The translations under genes were made by a program, and so were the position numbers. Positions 24,251 to 34,800 of a stretch of DNA of 64,000 nucleotides are shown here, piece after piece; positions within the stretch are counted from its first letter, which is position 1; each line of letters starts with the position of its first letter. Origin of the DNA: Pyrrhosoma nymphula (lineage: Eukaryota; Arthropoda; Insecta; Odonata; Coenagrionidae). Below the pieces are notes generated by a model. It was not told the origin of the DNA and searched no databases. It saw only the letters and a program-made list of their open reading frames with translations. The stretch covers positions 61,625,084-61,689,083 of the forward strand of contig OY754329.1 in assembly GCA_963573305.1 (NCBI GenBank), written 5' to 3'.

Positions 24251-26740
24251 CGCTATTTTTTTTTCTGAGGATTGAAGTGTTCGGTTTGACGGTGCAATAC
24301 AACCGGAGAAATTGGAGCGCCTAATAACCAAGTCTACTACTCTTATTTATTGATAACGGGAAGGTAGGCAAAAATGACCGTGCGACCAATAAATAGCTAA
24401 ATTATCAGTGAAGACATATTCATACGAAAGCTAGTGATTTCCTCAATTTGAAGAGTACATACAGGAAAAAAATTCTCATGGCTCTCTTTCGTCACTCGGT
24501 GTGAAAAATTGTTTTTTTTCCTTAGTGGTTTTATACAGCCTCTCGTACATGCCTCACGAAACACTTCTTAGTGATTGACAAGTGGGGTAGATTAAGATGG
24601 GAATACCTCCTTATTCTGGGAGGTTATCGGTAATTTTCCCTTCGCTGAGCATAAAAAGTCTACAGTAATCGCTGATAAGATTTGACGTGCGGCAGTTGAC
24701 TGCCCGGCGGAAAGTCTGACATGAAATATTTCATTCAAGTGATGAAAATTGCGCGGATCTTCTTCCTCGATCTAAATAGACTTTACCTTTTTAAGCAATG
24801 AGTTCGTTATGATTCGGGGCAGCACGGCTGTATCTGCGACGCTGGAGGACACAACTGTTGATAACATTCAAATGAAGGCTACAATTCGACATGCCGACAA
24901 CGTGATTTTTGTGTTTCGGAAAATGGGCCCCGAGAACCATTGAATCATTTACACCATGATACATGTACACCTTCAGGTATTTTTATTGGCATATTTACAT
25001 TAAATTTCATTAAGAGCTTCTTATTGAACGAACTGATTTCTTGGTTTTATTTTTCCATTCTTGATTATCGAATTTTCAATAAATATAGATACTAATATTT
25101 TTGTATGCTGGATGGGTGTAAGTTTATTTCAGTTGATTTTTTTTCTCGAGAGAAAACCCCATTTGCATTATTTACCTTTTTAACAAATGTTCTGGTATCA
25201 GCTGTATTTTGAGTACATGATTGTATTCACCTTATCTTACCCTTCCTGCGAATCGGGCTGTTTTCTCCTCTCCCTTCATAACATTTGCTTATTTTGCTCC
25301 CTTCACAAGGACCGGGTGGTGGGATTCTTTGCATATAGGTACCTCTTTCTCCTCCTATGCTAGGTGAATTGGTGTTTCGAAAGGAGCATGGAGGCTGCTG
25401 GAAGAAAAACAAATCGCCTCAATAATCCTCCGAATTGGGTCTAGATTCGAAAATAAAACGACCTAGGGACGAGAGTCGACGTTCGCGGTTGGGATTGGCC
25501 CGTCTCCGCTCCGGCGAGGTCATCCATTGCAGGTGTTACAGGTCCGGACGGGTTGGGGTGTAGCGGTCGTATGACAACCCCTCGTCGAGATCTCCAGCTC
25601 AGCCCTCGAAGACAAACTCCCCACTTCTTTTCTTTCCGCCCGAGAGTGATGAAATTTATCTGGACCGTGAATGAAGGAAAAATATTCGGTATTATTCCTT
25701 CAAATACATATTGACAGCGATTATGGTCTGCCCAGAGACCGTATCCAATTGTTTCCGTCTAGGAAGGAAATTAGCGAGTCCAACGTACTCCAGTTTTATT
25801 AGAAAAAGTTCCGTCGTAATGAATTGTTCTCCTAACGATGAGGTTGAACTGAGAATTAGGTATGATGTAATGATACTTTGTGGATCCAGGTGGAGGGGAT
25901 TTGTTGATGCGGCTAAATATCGCCTAAGATATAGATGAGCCTGGGAGTAAGAGTAAGTAATGATACTTTACTCTGTTTAGAAAAAAAGAGGCATAATACT
26001 GGCCCCGAACATAATTCAAGAGATTATATAGGAGTTTCGTGATTTTGATGTGTTTAATATCTCCGTAAATCTCAGTGCTAATGAATGGCGGGTGATAATA
26101 CCTGCCATCGATATCTTTTCTGTAGAAAAATAAATTAGTGATCTCAAAATGTAATTAGAAATTTTATAATAAATAGTTATTGAATTCATTATTATAAATA
26201 AATATCGTACATTTATCGTCACTGTATGAGAGCTTGATTTAGAATTTGTTGCTTGGCCCAGCTTGAGAATATACAGATCAGCTCCGGAATGTTTTCATCT
26301 CACAGTTATTTCTAACTCGGGGGGGACATTATTCGACGAGGACGAAATAAAAACTAATTATTTGTATAATATACTATTGCTATTAATCTCATCGGTTTTT
26401 CTTTAGATAAATACGTTTCTTACAATTATCCAAGTATCCATCTTAGCACTGTGTGAGTTCATACTAATAATCATGTTACGGTGTATGATTTACCGGCAAG
26501 AATAGGCGATAGCTGATCAATCGTTAAAAGGCTATTCTTATAGATATTACTAATTCCGACCTTAATGAATGGTGGAGGCTCCATGCGTATATTCAGGGGA
26601 TTTTGAATGAGCTCTCTCACTAATTCTGTTCTGGATTGATGTGTGATTGTAGTGGAGAAATGTGGTGGGCAATATACTTGAATTCATTTATGCCTCCTGG
26701 AAAATGTAAAGTTGAGGAAAGAGATCGGTATCATTATGCT
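24251..26740. other. Gene-free stretch
   Basis: No gene recognised. The part at about 25450-25660 is CpG-richer than its surroundings. Short frames at 25227-25938 and 26016-26222 show no domain. Confidence 0.4.
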
Positions 26741-26749
26741 GTCAGCCGG

Positions 26750-26860
26750 GAATCGTCTAGGATTCGACCATTATTAGAGTACACTTGTACACTTTCGGGT
26801 GACTCCATAAAGGTAATTACTTGGCTTGTCCCGGTATCCTCAAAATTCTTCAAAAAGAGT
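26750..26860 (+). mobile_element. SINE family A, body fragment
   Basis: GTACACTTGTACACTTTCGG, GGTGACTCCATAAAGGTAAT and CCCGGTATCCTCAAAATTC line up in order with 27100-27165, where the complete family A head precedes them. GGGAATCGTCTAGGATTCGACC at the left edge may be what is left of the B-box region. The copy is 5' damaged or truncated. Confidence 0.65.
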
Positions 26861-26999
26861 GAACACCTCGTGTTCCATTTTTGGCTTTAACCTCGTGGAC
26901 CGTGGCGCTAAGCGTACGCTTTAGACTGCATCGTTACATTGTATGCCCGGCAGTCTTGAACACCTTGCTCCTTTTAAGTCCACAAAAATCCACCGGGAA

Positions 27000-27165
27000 G
27001 GAGAAATGTAGCTTAACTGGTGAAAGCACTCGGCGCGATATCGAGGGATCCGGGTTCGAGTCTAGGCGAATGATTTTTCCTCTGTAGAATTTCGCACATG
27101 TGTACACTTGCGGGTGACTCATTAAAAGTAATACCGTGGCTATTCCCGGTATCCTCAAAATTCAT
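27000..27165 (+). mobile_element. tRNA-derived SINE, family A
   Basis: The head has an A box (TAGCTTAACTGGTGAAAGC) and an intact B box (GGGTTCGAGTC) at 27013-27066. Next come the family signature AATGATTTTTCCTCTGTAG, then CACATGTGTACACTTGCGGG, GTGACTCATTAAAAGTAAT and CCCGGTATCCTCAAAATTC. The signature and body recur at 26.75 kb and in the head-to-head pair at 38.2-38.5 kb. It would have been transcribed by RNA polymerase III. The acceptor and anticodon arms do not form a proper tRNA. Confidence 0.75.
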
Positions 27166-30100
27166 TCTTGATAGGGTTGCCATTTATTGCGCAACTGCAT
27201 GTAAAATACTTGCTTTTGGCAATTTTATGGACTGATCTTGCTTTCATTACCAGTGACTGATCGTTTGTCTATATTTTACCGCTCATTCCCTTGTATACAG
27301 TAAACATACTATCACACTCCTGTACTGTACGTGTTTTCACGAAATTTCTGACGGGGCCGCGCGATAAGCACTAAACGTTACCACCAGAGTTTCCACTAGT
27401 GGATCCGAGGAACCGGTTGAGAGGCGTCTGCGGGGGTGGCTAAATTTACGGGCGTTGTCATTCCTATTTGAGACACGGTTCGTGCAGTGGTGGGAAACGA
27501 TTTTCGAAGCGACTCGAAAGTGTCCATCCTTAATTTCATCCGCTACATGCTTGTTCAGTGAGGTCGGGAGGTTATATTTTTTTTCTTGGTCGCTGTCCGG
27601 AGATTATTAAAGGCGTAACGCCATCGTCGGGCTTTTGGTTTTTATCGCTGTTTCTTCCTACTCGATTGACCGCCTCCGTAGCTAGGGGATTCGTTTTACT
27701 CTGCGAGGCTCGTCTCCTCGAACACCTTGTCTAGTCCATTTTAAAGACCGTATAACATTTGGATACGGCAGCGTTCGAGGTGGACGCCCCGCTGGCATTG
27801 TTGAAGGCGTAGACGCAAGGGAGGGAGTGAACATCATCCACGTCTCGAAAGCAGGTGGTGGTGGCCTATCCCTTTGTTTTTTCCCTCTCTACTCGCTGCC
27901 TACGCGTTCACCTACGACGTTTCCTTTCGTTACGAATTACATTCTTATGCAAAAATCGCCTATTCTGCATATATTTATGGAACTAAATACCTGGCGTTCG
28001 CTGAACTGTTAGTTTTTACAATGCCTTGGCTCTTATTAAGTAAGAAAAATCCTCGACTTACTTATCCGAATCGTAAGAGCTTACTTCCAAAACAGTCACT
28101 ACAACCGCTTGTGGATTTATTTTGTGGAAAATTGACGTGGTAAATAAATAACTTTGTAATATTCCGCACACATTTTTATTTTTTACCATTTTTGGTAGGA
28201 CTGGTTAACATATTCTGCACGTAGGATAGCAAATAACGAGTTATGTGGAATGTGAATAAGTTATTTAATTCATCATGCCGAAAGAGATCCAAAAAGTGCG
28301 AGCGCACCAGCTGCCAAAGCTAAAGATTTCAAATTCTAACGGATGGGATGATTCAGACAGTCGTCCCGTGTCGAAGTTGCTATCGAAAGCTGTACGATTA
28401 AACCAAGTTTGGTATTTCTTAGTTGGTCGGTTATTTGGAAAGACGACCGACAACGGATGTTTTCTACATCATAAGGACAGGTGGATACGACGGGAAGGGG
28501 AGGGTCATTCAGAGAATGTAGGAAAAGTGAAGGAAAACTCGGTGTCGGTAGTAGCTCGCTGACTCTTGAAAACTATGTGGATGACGCCCGAAGTTTGTTT
28601 TTTACTTGGCTACTTTTTATCGAAATTCGAATTACTGGATTAAAAAGTTTCGAATATTTTGGATTCTAGCCGTATTTGAATGGGACAGCCTCCAAATCAA
28701 ATCAACTTGATTCGCATTCGAGCATTATTCACTGTGTCTTCAGAGGCTGTTGTACACGTGAAACGTTAGCGATAAAATACTTAAGTACTGAAATCTTCGC
28801 CGAAAACTTGAACCCGAAGGAATATTTTAATAAATTCCACCTCCACCACCGGTATTCTCTCAAAAAACTTGGCTCACCCGTTTGCCTGTGATTGGTCGTT
28901 GGATCTAAGAGTCGGAGTGAAAATTAGTATCGTAATTATTTCTGTTTTCACTGGTGATGACAGATTCCAATTCTTTCATCTAATACGACAACACCATTTA
29001 CACGGTACGATTTGAACCAAACTAAATTCAGTTCGATTTCCAGTACTGAAGTAAGCATCGTGTAAAAAGGCCATATCTCTTCCTCCGTAAACGTATTTCG
29101 TGAAATGGATGATCCTAAAGCGGTGAATCACATCCAAGCGGCGCCTGCTCAATTATTCACGTCTCCGTCTTCCGCATGCGAACATAAAGTTCTTCATTTT
29201 GGAAGGAAGGTAATGCTTGCATGTCTGTATTTCTTGAATCAGTGGCTGTAACTGAGGGAGATTCTCTTTGCGGAGGATACGAGACTGCTCACTCATCATG
29301 AGTTGGGTGCTCGTTGATTTAAATGTGTTGAAAAAAAGTAACACCCTACGTTTCGGTCGTGCAAATGTCATGAGAGTGGTTTAATTAGACTGTCAGATCT
29401 CGTGGCGAACCTCGTAAAAAGTTTAAGAAACACGACCTCTCACGTTTGATACCGCATGTTTCGGGCATGCTGGGAATGCGGCGAGCAGTTCGGCTTGTTC
29501 TTTTGCCGATGACGATGAAAAAGAATCGAGAATTTTCGGATTCGCGTTCCAATGAGGAATATTCGTTCTTTCTGGGTTCCGAGGAATTACATATTTGATG
29601 ATGTCTATATATCTTTTCTCTCAGGCCATCTGTTTGATGGATTTACTGTCCTCATTAGCTCTGAAAGAGGAACCTTTTTCCCCCGGTCGGAATCTTGTTG
29701 CGGTAACTTGAAATAAACTTTATATTTAGAATTTCAACTGCGATTTGAACTGGAAATTCCGTTCAACTCCCTAAGAGTTTTTTCCTGTACAAATTGGTAA
29801 ATTTTCATCAATCCGTATGACTTCTAAATAAAATATTTCTCTTCGATTTATTGAAATGTACATTAGAACTCATATTTCGTAAACTAATTTAGCCACAAAT
29901 ATTTTGTTTTTTTTGTTTGTACATTTCACCATGTTTGCTGCTATGAGAGCGTAGGTTAGGAATGCAGCCTTTTAGTTGAATACCTATTTATTAGTAACAT
30001 TATGTACTATAGTCGATTGTAGTTTCGTGAAATTCCATGTAAATTGTTGGGGTGCTCGGAAAAAGTCTGAGAAATAAAAAATGGGTGCCTAAGTTTTTAT

Positions 30101-31323
30101 TGACTTCTATATTTTTTAAGCCATTCCACATGACATTGGCTTCTCAACCTGGAAATAGATGCTGCAGCTTAGTGACTACCAGTAAGTTAGTTACGAGAAG
30201 TAGGAAATCTGTGGTAATTTGTGCCATTCAGGTCAGTAGGCCATCTATATAAGGTAGGAACTAGGGGAATATATACTTTTACTTACTAGCCTAATAACCT
30301 AGGTACTTATCGAGGCGCGTGAAGGAAGCAGTAATGGAAATGCTAAGGAAACTCTGTGTGCATAACTCTATAATGTAAAAATCTATGGAATCCGTGGTAT
30401 TTGCGTTTTTTTTTAGCTTTTAATGTCTTCCGTAATTAGCATATATGGTCTTTGGCTGCTCTTTCATTGCCTTTGGACCTATTCCTGTACAGTATTTGTA
30501 GTCATTGCCCTGGTATGAGGTTATATATGCTCCAGTTATCACAGATGACTTTCTGGCGTTCCTATTTTCGGTCGAAAATGTACATTTTGTATTCTAAGGG
30601 ACGATGTCCTGCTATCGTTCCGGCTAAGTACAAAAAAAATAATTAGTAATAAGAAACTAAATGTAAGTAGCTGAAAGCATGATAGAAACCCACTTCAAAA
30701 TTTTACGTTGATTATTTATTCGGCGATTTGCGACATATTTAGATTGAACTTAAAAGGATGCATAGAGAAGGTGAAATATTTCGTCAAAAAGCGGACTGTT
30801 CCTTGAGAAAATAAACACATAAAAGCCTTCAACTTGATCCCTTGTTTACTCTCGAGAAGCTCCGTAGGGCAAAGTCTGAAACTTGTTCAATCACGAGCGC
30901 GAGGAATGCGACGAAATCAAATCAATGTCAAAAACCAATTAAGTCACTCAGAGGAGAGGCTCACATAACGAATTGAACCAGTGCACTTGGCCGTCCAGAA
31001 AGGGAGCAGGAGTGGGAGGGAAGGAAGATGCCGCACTCTACGGTTCTGCTCTTTTTTTCCCTTCTCCTCCTCCCCTCCCATCGTTCGGGTCCCCCGCTCC
31101 ACCGCCCCCAACCAGGAGACGAGATGCAGAAGGGGGAGCGGGATCGGCGGGCGCGCAAATAAATTTAGGCCGATGACAGATGGCGATCATCGCGACTCTC
31201 CCTCCGCGGCACAAGAGGGGTCGGAGGCCGGCGGAGAGGACTCTGGAGACTGTTATGTGTTGGGAGGCGCTTCCACTGGCTCGGACGTCATAGATACCTA
31301 TTGTGTGCATCGTACGCTGGAAA
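27166..31323. other. Gene-free stretch
   Basis: No gene recognised over 4 kb. The part at 27340-27840 is CpG-richer than its flanks and without an identifiable repeat. A plus-strand frame at 28275-28562 (95 codons, starting MPKEIQKVRAHQLPK) shows no family and no homologous neighbour. From 30990 to 31160 the sequence is a GC-rich low-complexity tract that opens frames on both strands. Confidence 0.4.
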
Positions 31324-31326
31324 CTT

Positions 31327-31785
31327 AGGGGGCTTTCCAATTGTGCATCTGCGCTGATCTGTTGCAAACTGTTTCGGTTTTGGGGCTTTCCAATTGCCGC
31401 TGTGACGTCATTAGCGCAGCGCAGATGGAAACACATCGGGACCTCTGTTGCATATGCGCTAGCAGACGAAACTTGTGATGGCGGGGAAATGAATGTTGCA
31501 GTGGAAACAGGACTGTCTTAAGATACCATGATTATATGTTCTGCCAGCCATTTATACATTGTTTACACGTTTTCATTCATCAGTAATGCCTCTCATTTCA
31601 TCTAATTGTAATTTTAAGCCCACTTAATATAATCAATTCAAATATACCGTGATTGTTCCGCCATCTTGGAAACACATCAGCGCAGATGCGTTCCAATGGT
31701 TCCAATTGTCCGTTTCAACGTGCGCTCGTGTGTTCCCATCTGTTGCGATGTGCGCTAATCTGCGCAAGGCAATTGGAAAGCCCCC
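31327..31785. mobile_element. Harbinger-type MITE, 459 bp
   Basis: Perfect 16-bp terminal inverted repeats, GGGGGCTTTCCAATTG, lie at 31327-31342 and, inverted, at 31770-31785. Each is flanked by TTA (31324-31326 and 31786-31788). A TTA/TWA 3-bp duplication with G-rich termini is the mark of PIF/Harbinger elements. Beyond the perfect part the arms remain related (CATCTGCGCTGATCTGTTGC against CGCAGATTAGCGCACATCGC). A second internal copy of the terminus, GGGGCTTTCCAATTG, lies at 31382-31396, 55 bp inside the left end. There is no transposase. Confidence 0.9.
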
Positions 31786-31864
31786 TTAATTTTATTTCAT
31801 TGTTAAATGGTAATGTAAAATAACAAGTCTCTCGGCAAGAAGCTAGAAGATGAGTAACGAAGGG

Positions 31865-32183
31865 ACTCATGTTGGTGTGGTGGCAAGAGTGCTGGCTTTC
31901 CATCCAGAGGCCCAGAGTTCGAATTTTGGTAGTGGCGGAGATGTTCAAGTGGAATTGGGATCCCCACTTGAGTGATGGGTGAAGAGCACTTCTAGTGTAG
32001 TACTTCGTCCGTACCCTGGACCCCTTGTCGCCTTTCGTTACGAGTAGGTTAATGCCGACGCCGGGTTCCTCTCTACCCTTCCTCCTTGCCCTAGTAATCC
32101 CCCGCTTTCCATCATTCCCACCTGTCCGTATTTTCAAACGACCGCAGTCGTTGATCACCTCTCCAAATAACCAAACCAACCAA
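31865..32183 (+). mobile_element. tRNA-derived SINE, family B (near full length)
   Basis: The head at 31872-31938 has an A-box-like GTGTGGTGGCAAGAGTGC and a B box (GAGTTCGAATT). The body carries GTACTTCGTCCGTACC, CTGGACCCCTTGTCGCC and TAATGCCGACGCCGGG, and the 3' part is pyrimidine-rich and ends in CAAATAACCAAACCAACCA. This is the best copy of the family, which also occurs at 1935-2258 (minus strand) and about 55510-55765. The 154-codon minus-strand frame through it is antisense noise. Confidence 0.78.
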
Positions 32184-32307
32184 TGTGTAGGAGCATGCTT
32201 ATAAATGCAGCATTAAGTATTGCTCAAGGAATTCATTCAATGAGAGCAAAATAATATAGTGAGCAATGACCTTAAAAAAAGATAATTTAAAAATCTAATA
32301 CGGAGCT

Positions 32308-32700
32308 TAGCGTTGTATATTGCAGAAACCTGATCGCTGCGGAAGGAAGAGGAGGGTAGAACTGAGGCTTTTAAAGTGTGATTATGAAGAATGATGGTTA
32401 GAGTTAGACTGTTGGAGGGGAAAACAAATGAGATAGTGTTTAATGAGGAAAGGGTGGAAATGAGACAGATTGGAGAAATAAGGAGGCAGTGGAGGACGCA
32501 CTGACAGGCGGCGACTTATTGATGGTGCTGATGGAGGGGAAAGTGTTAATATAAAATTTGGACAGTATGACGGTAGGCAAAATATGCAGAAGATTTGAAA
32601 GGTATTTTGGATTTAAAATAAAGATAGTTTTGTGTAGGAAGCCTCAGAGAAGACCACTTTCGGCAGGGAAAACCATAGGTAAGGCTTTCCAAGGGATTAG
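32308..32700 (+). mobile_element. LINE reverse-transcriptase C-terminal relic
   Basis: One frame starting at 32310 reads ALYIAET, stop, SLRKEEEGRTEAFKV, then MMVRVRLLEGKTNEIVFNEER. This follows the best copy at 52.4-53.0 kb (ALYGAETWTLRKEDENRLKAFEM, then MEKVRWTERKTNEEVL...GEER) block by block; two tryptophans have become TGA stops. After a +1 shift the next block reads GGDLLMVLMEGKVLI, corresponding to GDGLLKAVIEGRMLG. The fragment is therefore the ORF2 C-terminus of the same LINE family, inactivated by stops and a frameshift. It lies immediately before a relic of a different LINE. Confidence 0.75.
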
Positions 32701-32801
32701 CAATCCTTTGGTAGAATTCCTGTGATGAATAATGTATGCTAGTAGGGTATGCAACGAATTCTCAACCTTCATGCCATCTCATGAGTAAAACTTAGTGATA
32801 T

Positions 32802-33255
32802 CTTGCCACCCTCGGGGTGCAACGACTCCTTCACTCGTCAGAGGGATGCTACTTCGCTCTATTTTGTCCACGTATCGAGTACACCGCTAGCATTTGGGGA
32901 AATGCACAGAATGAATTAATACTCGAAATACATAAAATACAAAAGGAGGCCGCTCGCCTCGTCAAAAACTGTTTCGAGCGAACAAAAGTGAAACACTGCA
33001 CATAGAAAGTGATTAGGTGAGGAGCCACTAGATACTTGGAGGCTAGGTACTCGTTAAGATAATATTACTTAAAAAATTCAGATCCCACGAGTTTCACGGT
33101 GACGCGAGGGATATTTTAACCCTGCTCTATACATCTAGAACTGATGGAAGTGACAAAATAAGAGAGATACGCTGCCTAATTTATAGCTACAAAAATTCCT
33201 CTTTCCACGAACCACTTATGACTACAGCAAAACGGCGAGAAACTAAGGCACTTCG
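32802..33255 (+). mobile_element. CR1/Jockey-like LINE reverse-transcriptase relic
   Basis: The frame from 32802 reads LATLGVQRLLHSSEGCYFAL, then PRIEYTASIWGN, IHKIQKEAARLVKNC. CR1/Jockey-group reverse transcriptases end with the pattern LG-LRR-L-C...YxxLVRPxLEYAxxxW, xxLExVQRRAARFV. The downstream part, interrupted by stops, keeps YLEARYSLR near 33035 (family LExRRxxxRL) and a region at 33180-33215 resembling YKNSFFPRT. It is thus the C-terminal third of ORF2 with premature stops. It differs clearly from the LINE family just upstream, so two families inserted side by side in the same orientation. Confidence 0.78.
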
Positions 33256-34640
33256 CTAACATGCTGTTTACTTTCGTCCTTTCTCTCTTCTAAATCCCTT
33301 ATATTTATCCCTCCCTTTTCATAGCTGGCACCCGTTACCACATGCTCTTGCGGCGATCCGCAGGAAAATGCATACGTAGATGAACAAGAAGCCTCTGTGA
33401 AACATACTCGAAGCCTCATTGAAACATAGGCAAAGGCATGGTAGGACGAATTCATGTATTCTTACTACCATGGACAAAGGGACGTGGGACTCGGCGTCTC
33501 GGGTTGACGGCGACCCTCTCTCAGACAGTCGTTTACATTCCGGCGACCTTGAGAATCCCCGCGAGGCTAGAGCTTTGGAGACTGAGATGGGGGAGGGGGG
33601 GACAAAGAGTTCCTCCCATCCCCAACCAGTGAGTGCTTCGCGGAGATTAGGTATTTGCGTACGTGCATTCTGAGTATGCACTCAAATATGATGTACGTGC
33701 GATTCACTTCGCGAAGTACGCCCACATGGCTGCACTCGCAAGACATTCTCTCTCGTCGCCTGAAAGAATTCTCGCCATCCCGCTAAAAGTGCAGTCGGGA
33801 CTCGGATTATGACGGCATTCGAATGATTACCCCTCTCACGATACAGGAGAGGAATGTCTTACTTCATGCTGTGACATTACCCGCAACTGTTATCGCTGTA
33901 ATCGTTTCTATATTATAGGAGTGCAATTCTGTGGAAAGAAAAATAATGAAAGTGATATTGCGGCAAGATTCCATTTTGAGTGTGAGAATTCACTCACTTG
34001 TTTATTTCGAAGTTACTTGGCACCTGCCATCATCACGTTTTAAAGGAATGCTCGGTTTAAACTTGACTGAAGCGATAAAGACTGTATTTATGAGTGTACC
34101 CAATTCTTGTTATTACTTCCTTGCTACAGCGTTTTATACGGCTGAAATACTTGAAGTAATAGACGTGATTAGCGAGCCCTTCCATCACTGAGCCCGTCCT
34201 CTTCTCCTCCATTCCATTTCACTTTTTAATTTTGTATTTGCGATGGGTATGACTTTGAAGTGGCGCGCAGTTGTGATTAGAACATTGAACATTGTTGTCA
34301 ATTTCACGAGTTATTCATAAAGTAAAATCTATTTAATGTGCACAATATTGCTATTGGAGATGTACTTTTCGCTTTTTAAAACTACTTTTTCACAATTTTC
34401 TGTCTTTTGGCCGCAAGTATTTCTGACCTCGGTGGTTCATCATTGTTAAAGTTTCCCGAGAGTTTGTACGAATTTGTTAGGGACTTTGGGATTTTTTTCC
34501 TCTAAAGTTTGCCAAATCGTATGCTAAACTCTAAAGTAGCGGAGGGATGAGACAAATGGAGATCTTCAAAGCGCATTAATTCTTTAAAATACCTCTATCT
34601 TTTTAGCATTTTTGGTATTTGTTTGATCTGTAGGTATATT
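33256..34640. other. Gene-free stretch
   Basis: No gene recognised. Overlapping frames on both strands at 33243-33681 lack motifs. The sequence at 33480-33800 is richer in G+C than its flanks. Confidence 0.4.
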
Positions 34641-34644
34641 AGAC

Positions 34645-34800
34645 TTTGGTGCCGACTTAGGTAGCGGTTGGTTCAAGTCCTTGCTTGCAAACCTGAGGTC
34701 ACGGGATTGAATACCATCTTGATGACTTTTACTCCACCTCTAGCATGGTATTCTGTGTTGGTTTACATTTCTTTCCATCAACAATAGTTGAAATGGGAAA
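34645..34800 (+). mobile_element. Decayed tRNA-like SINE head
   Basis: TTAGGTAGCGGTTGGTTCAAG and GAGGTCACGGGATTGAATACC are placed like degraded A and B boxes. The sequence after it (GCATGGTATTCTGTGTTGG) does not match the other SINE bodies here. The call rests on box spacing alone. Confidence 0.38.

Noticed and set aside
28275..28562. 95-codon frame starting MPKEIQKVRAHQLPK
   Set aside because: Compositionally plausible but no recognisable family, no splice signals and no supporting context.
31715..32179. 154-codon minus-strand open frame
   Set aside because: Antisense to SINE B and the end of the Harbinger MITE.
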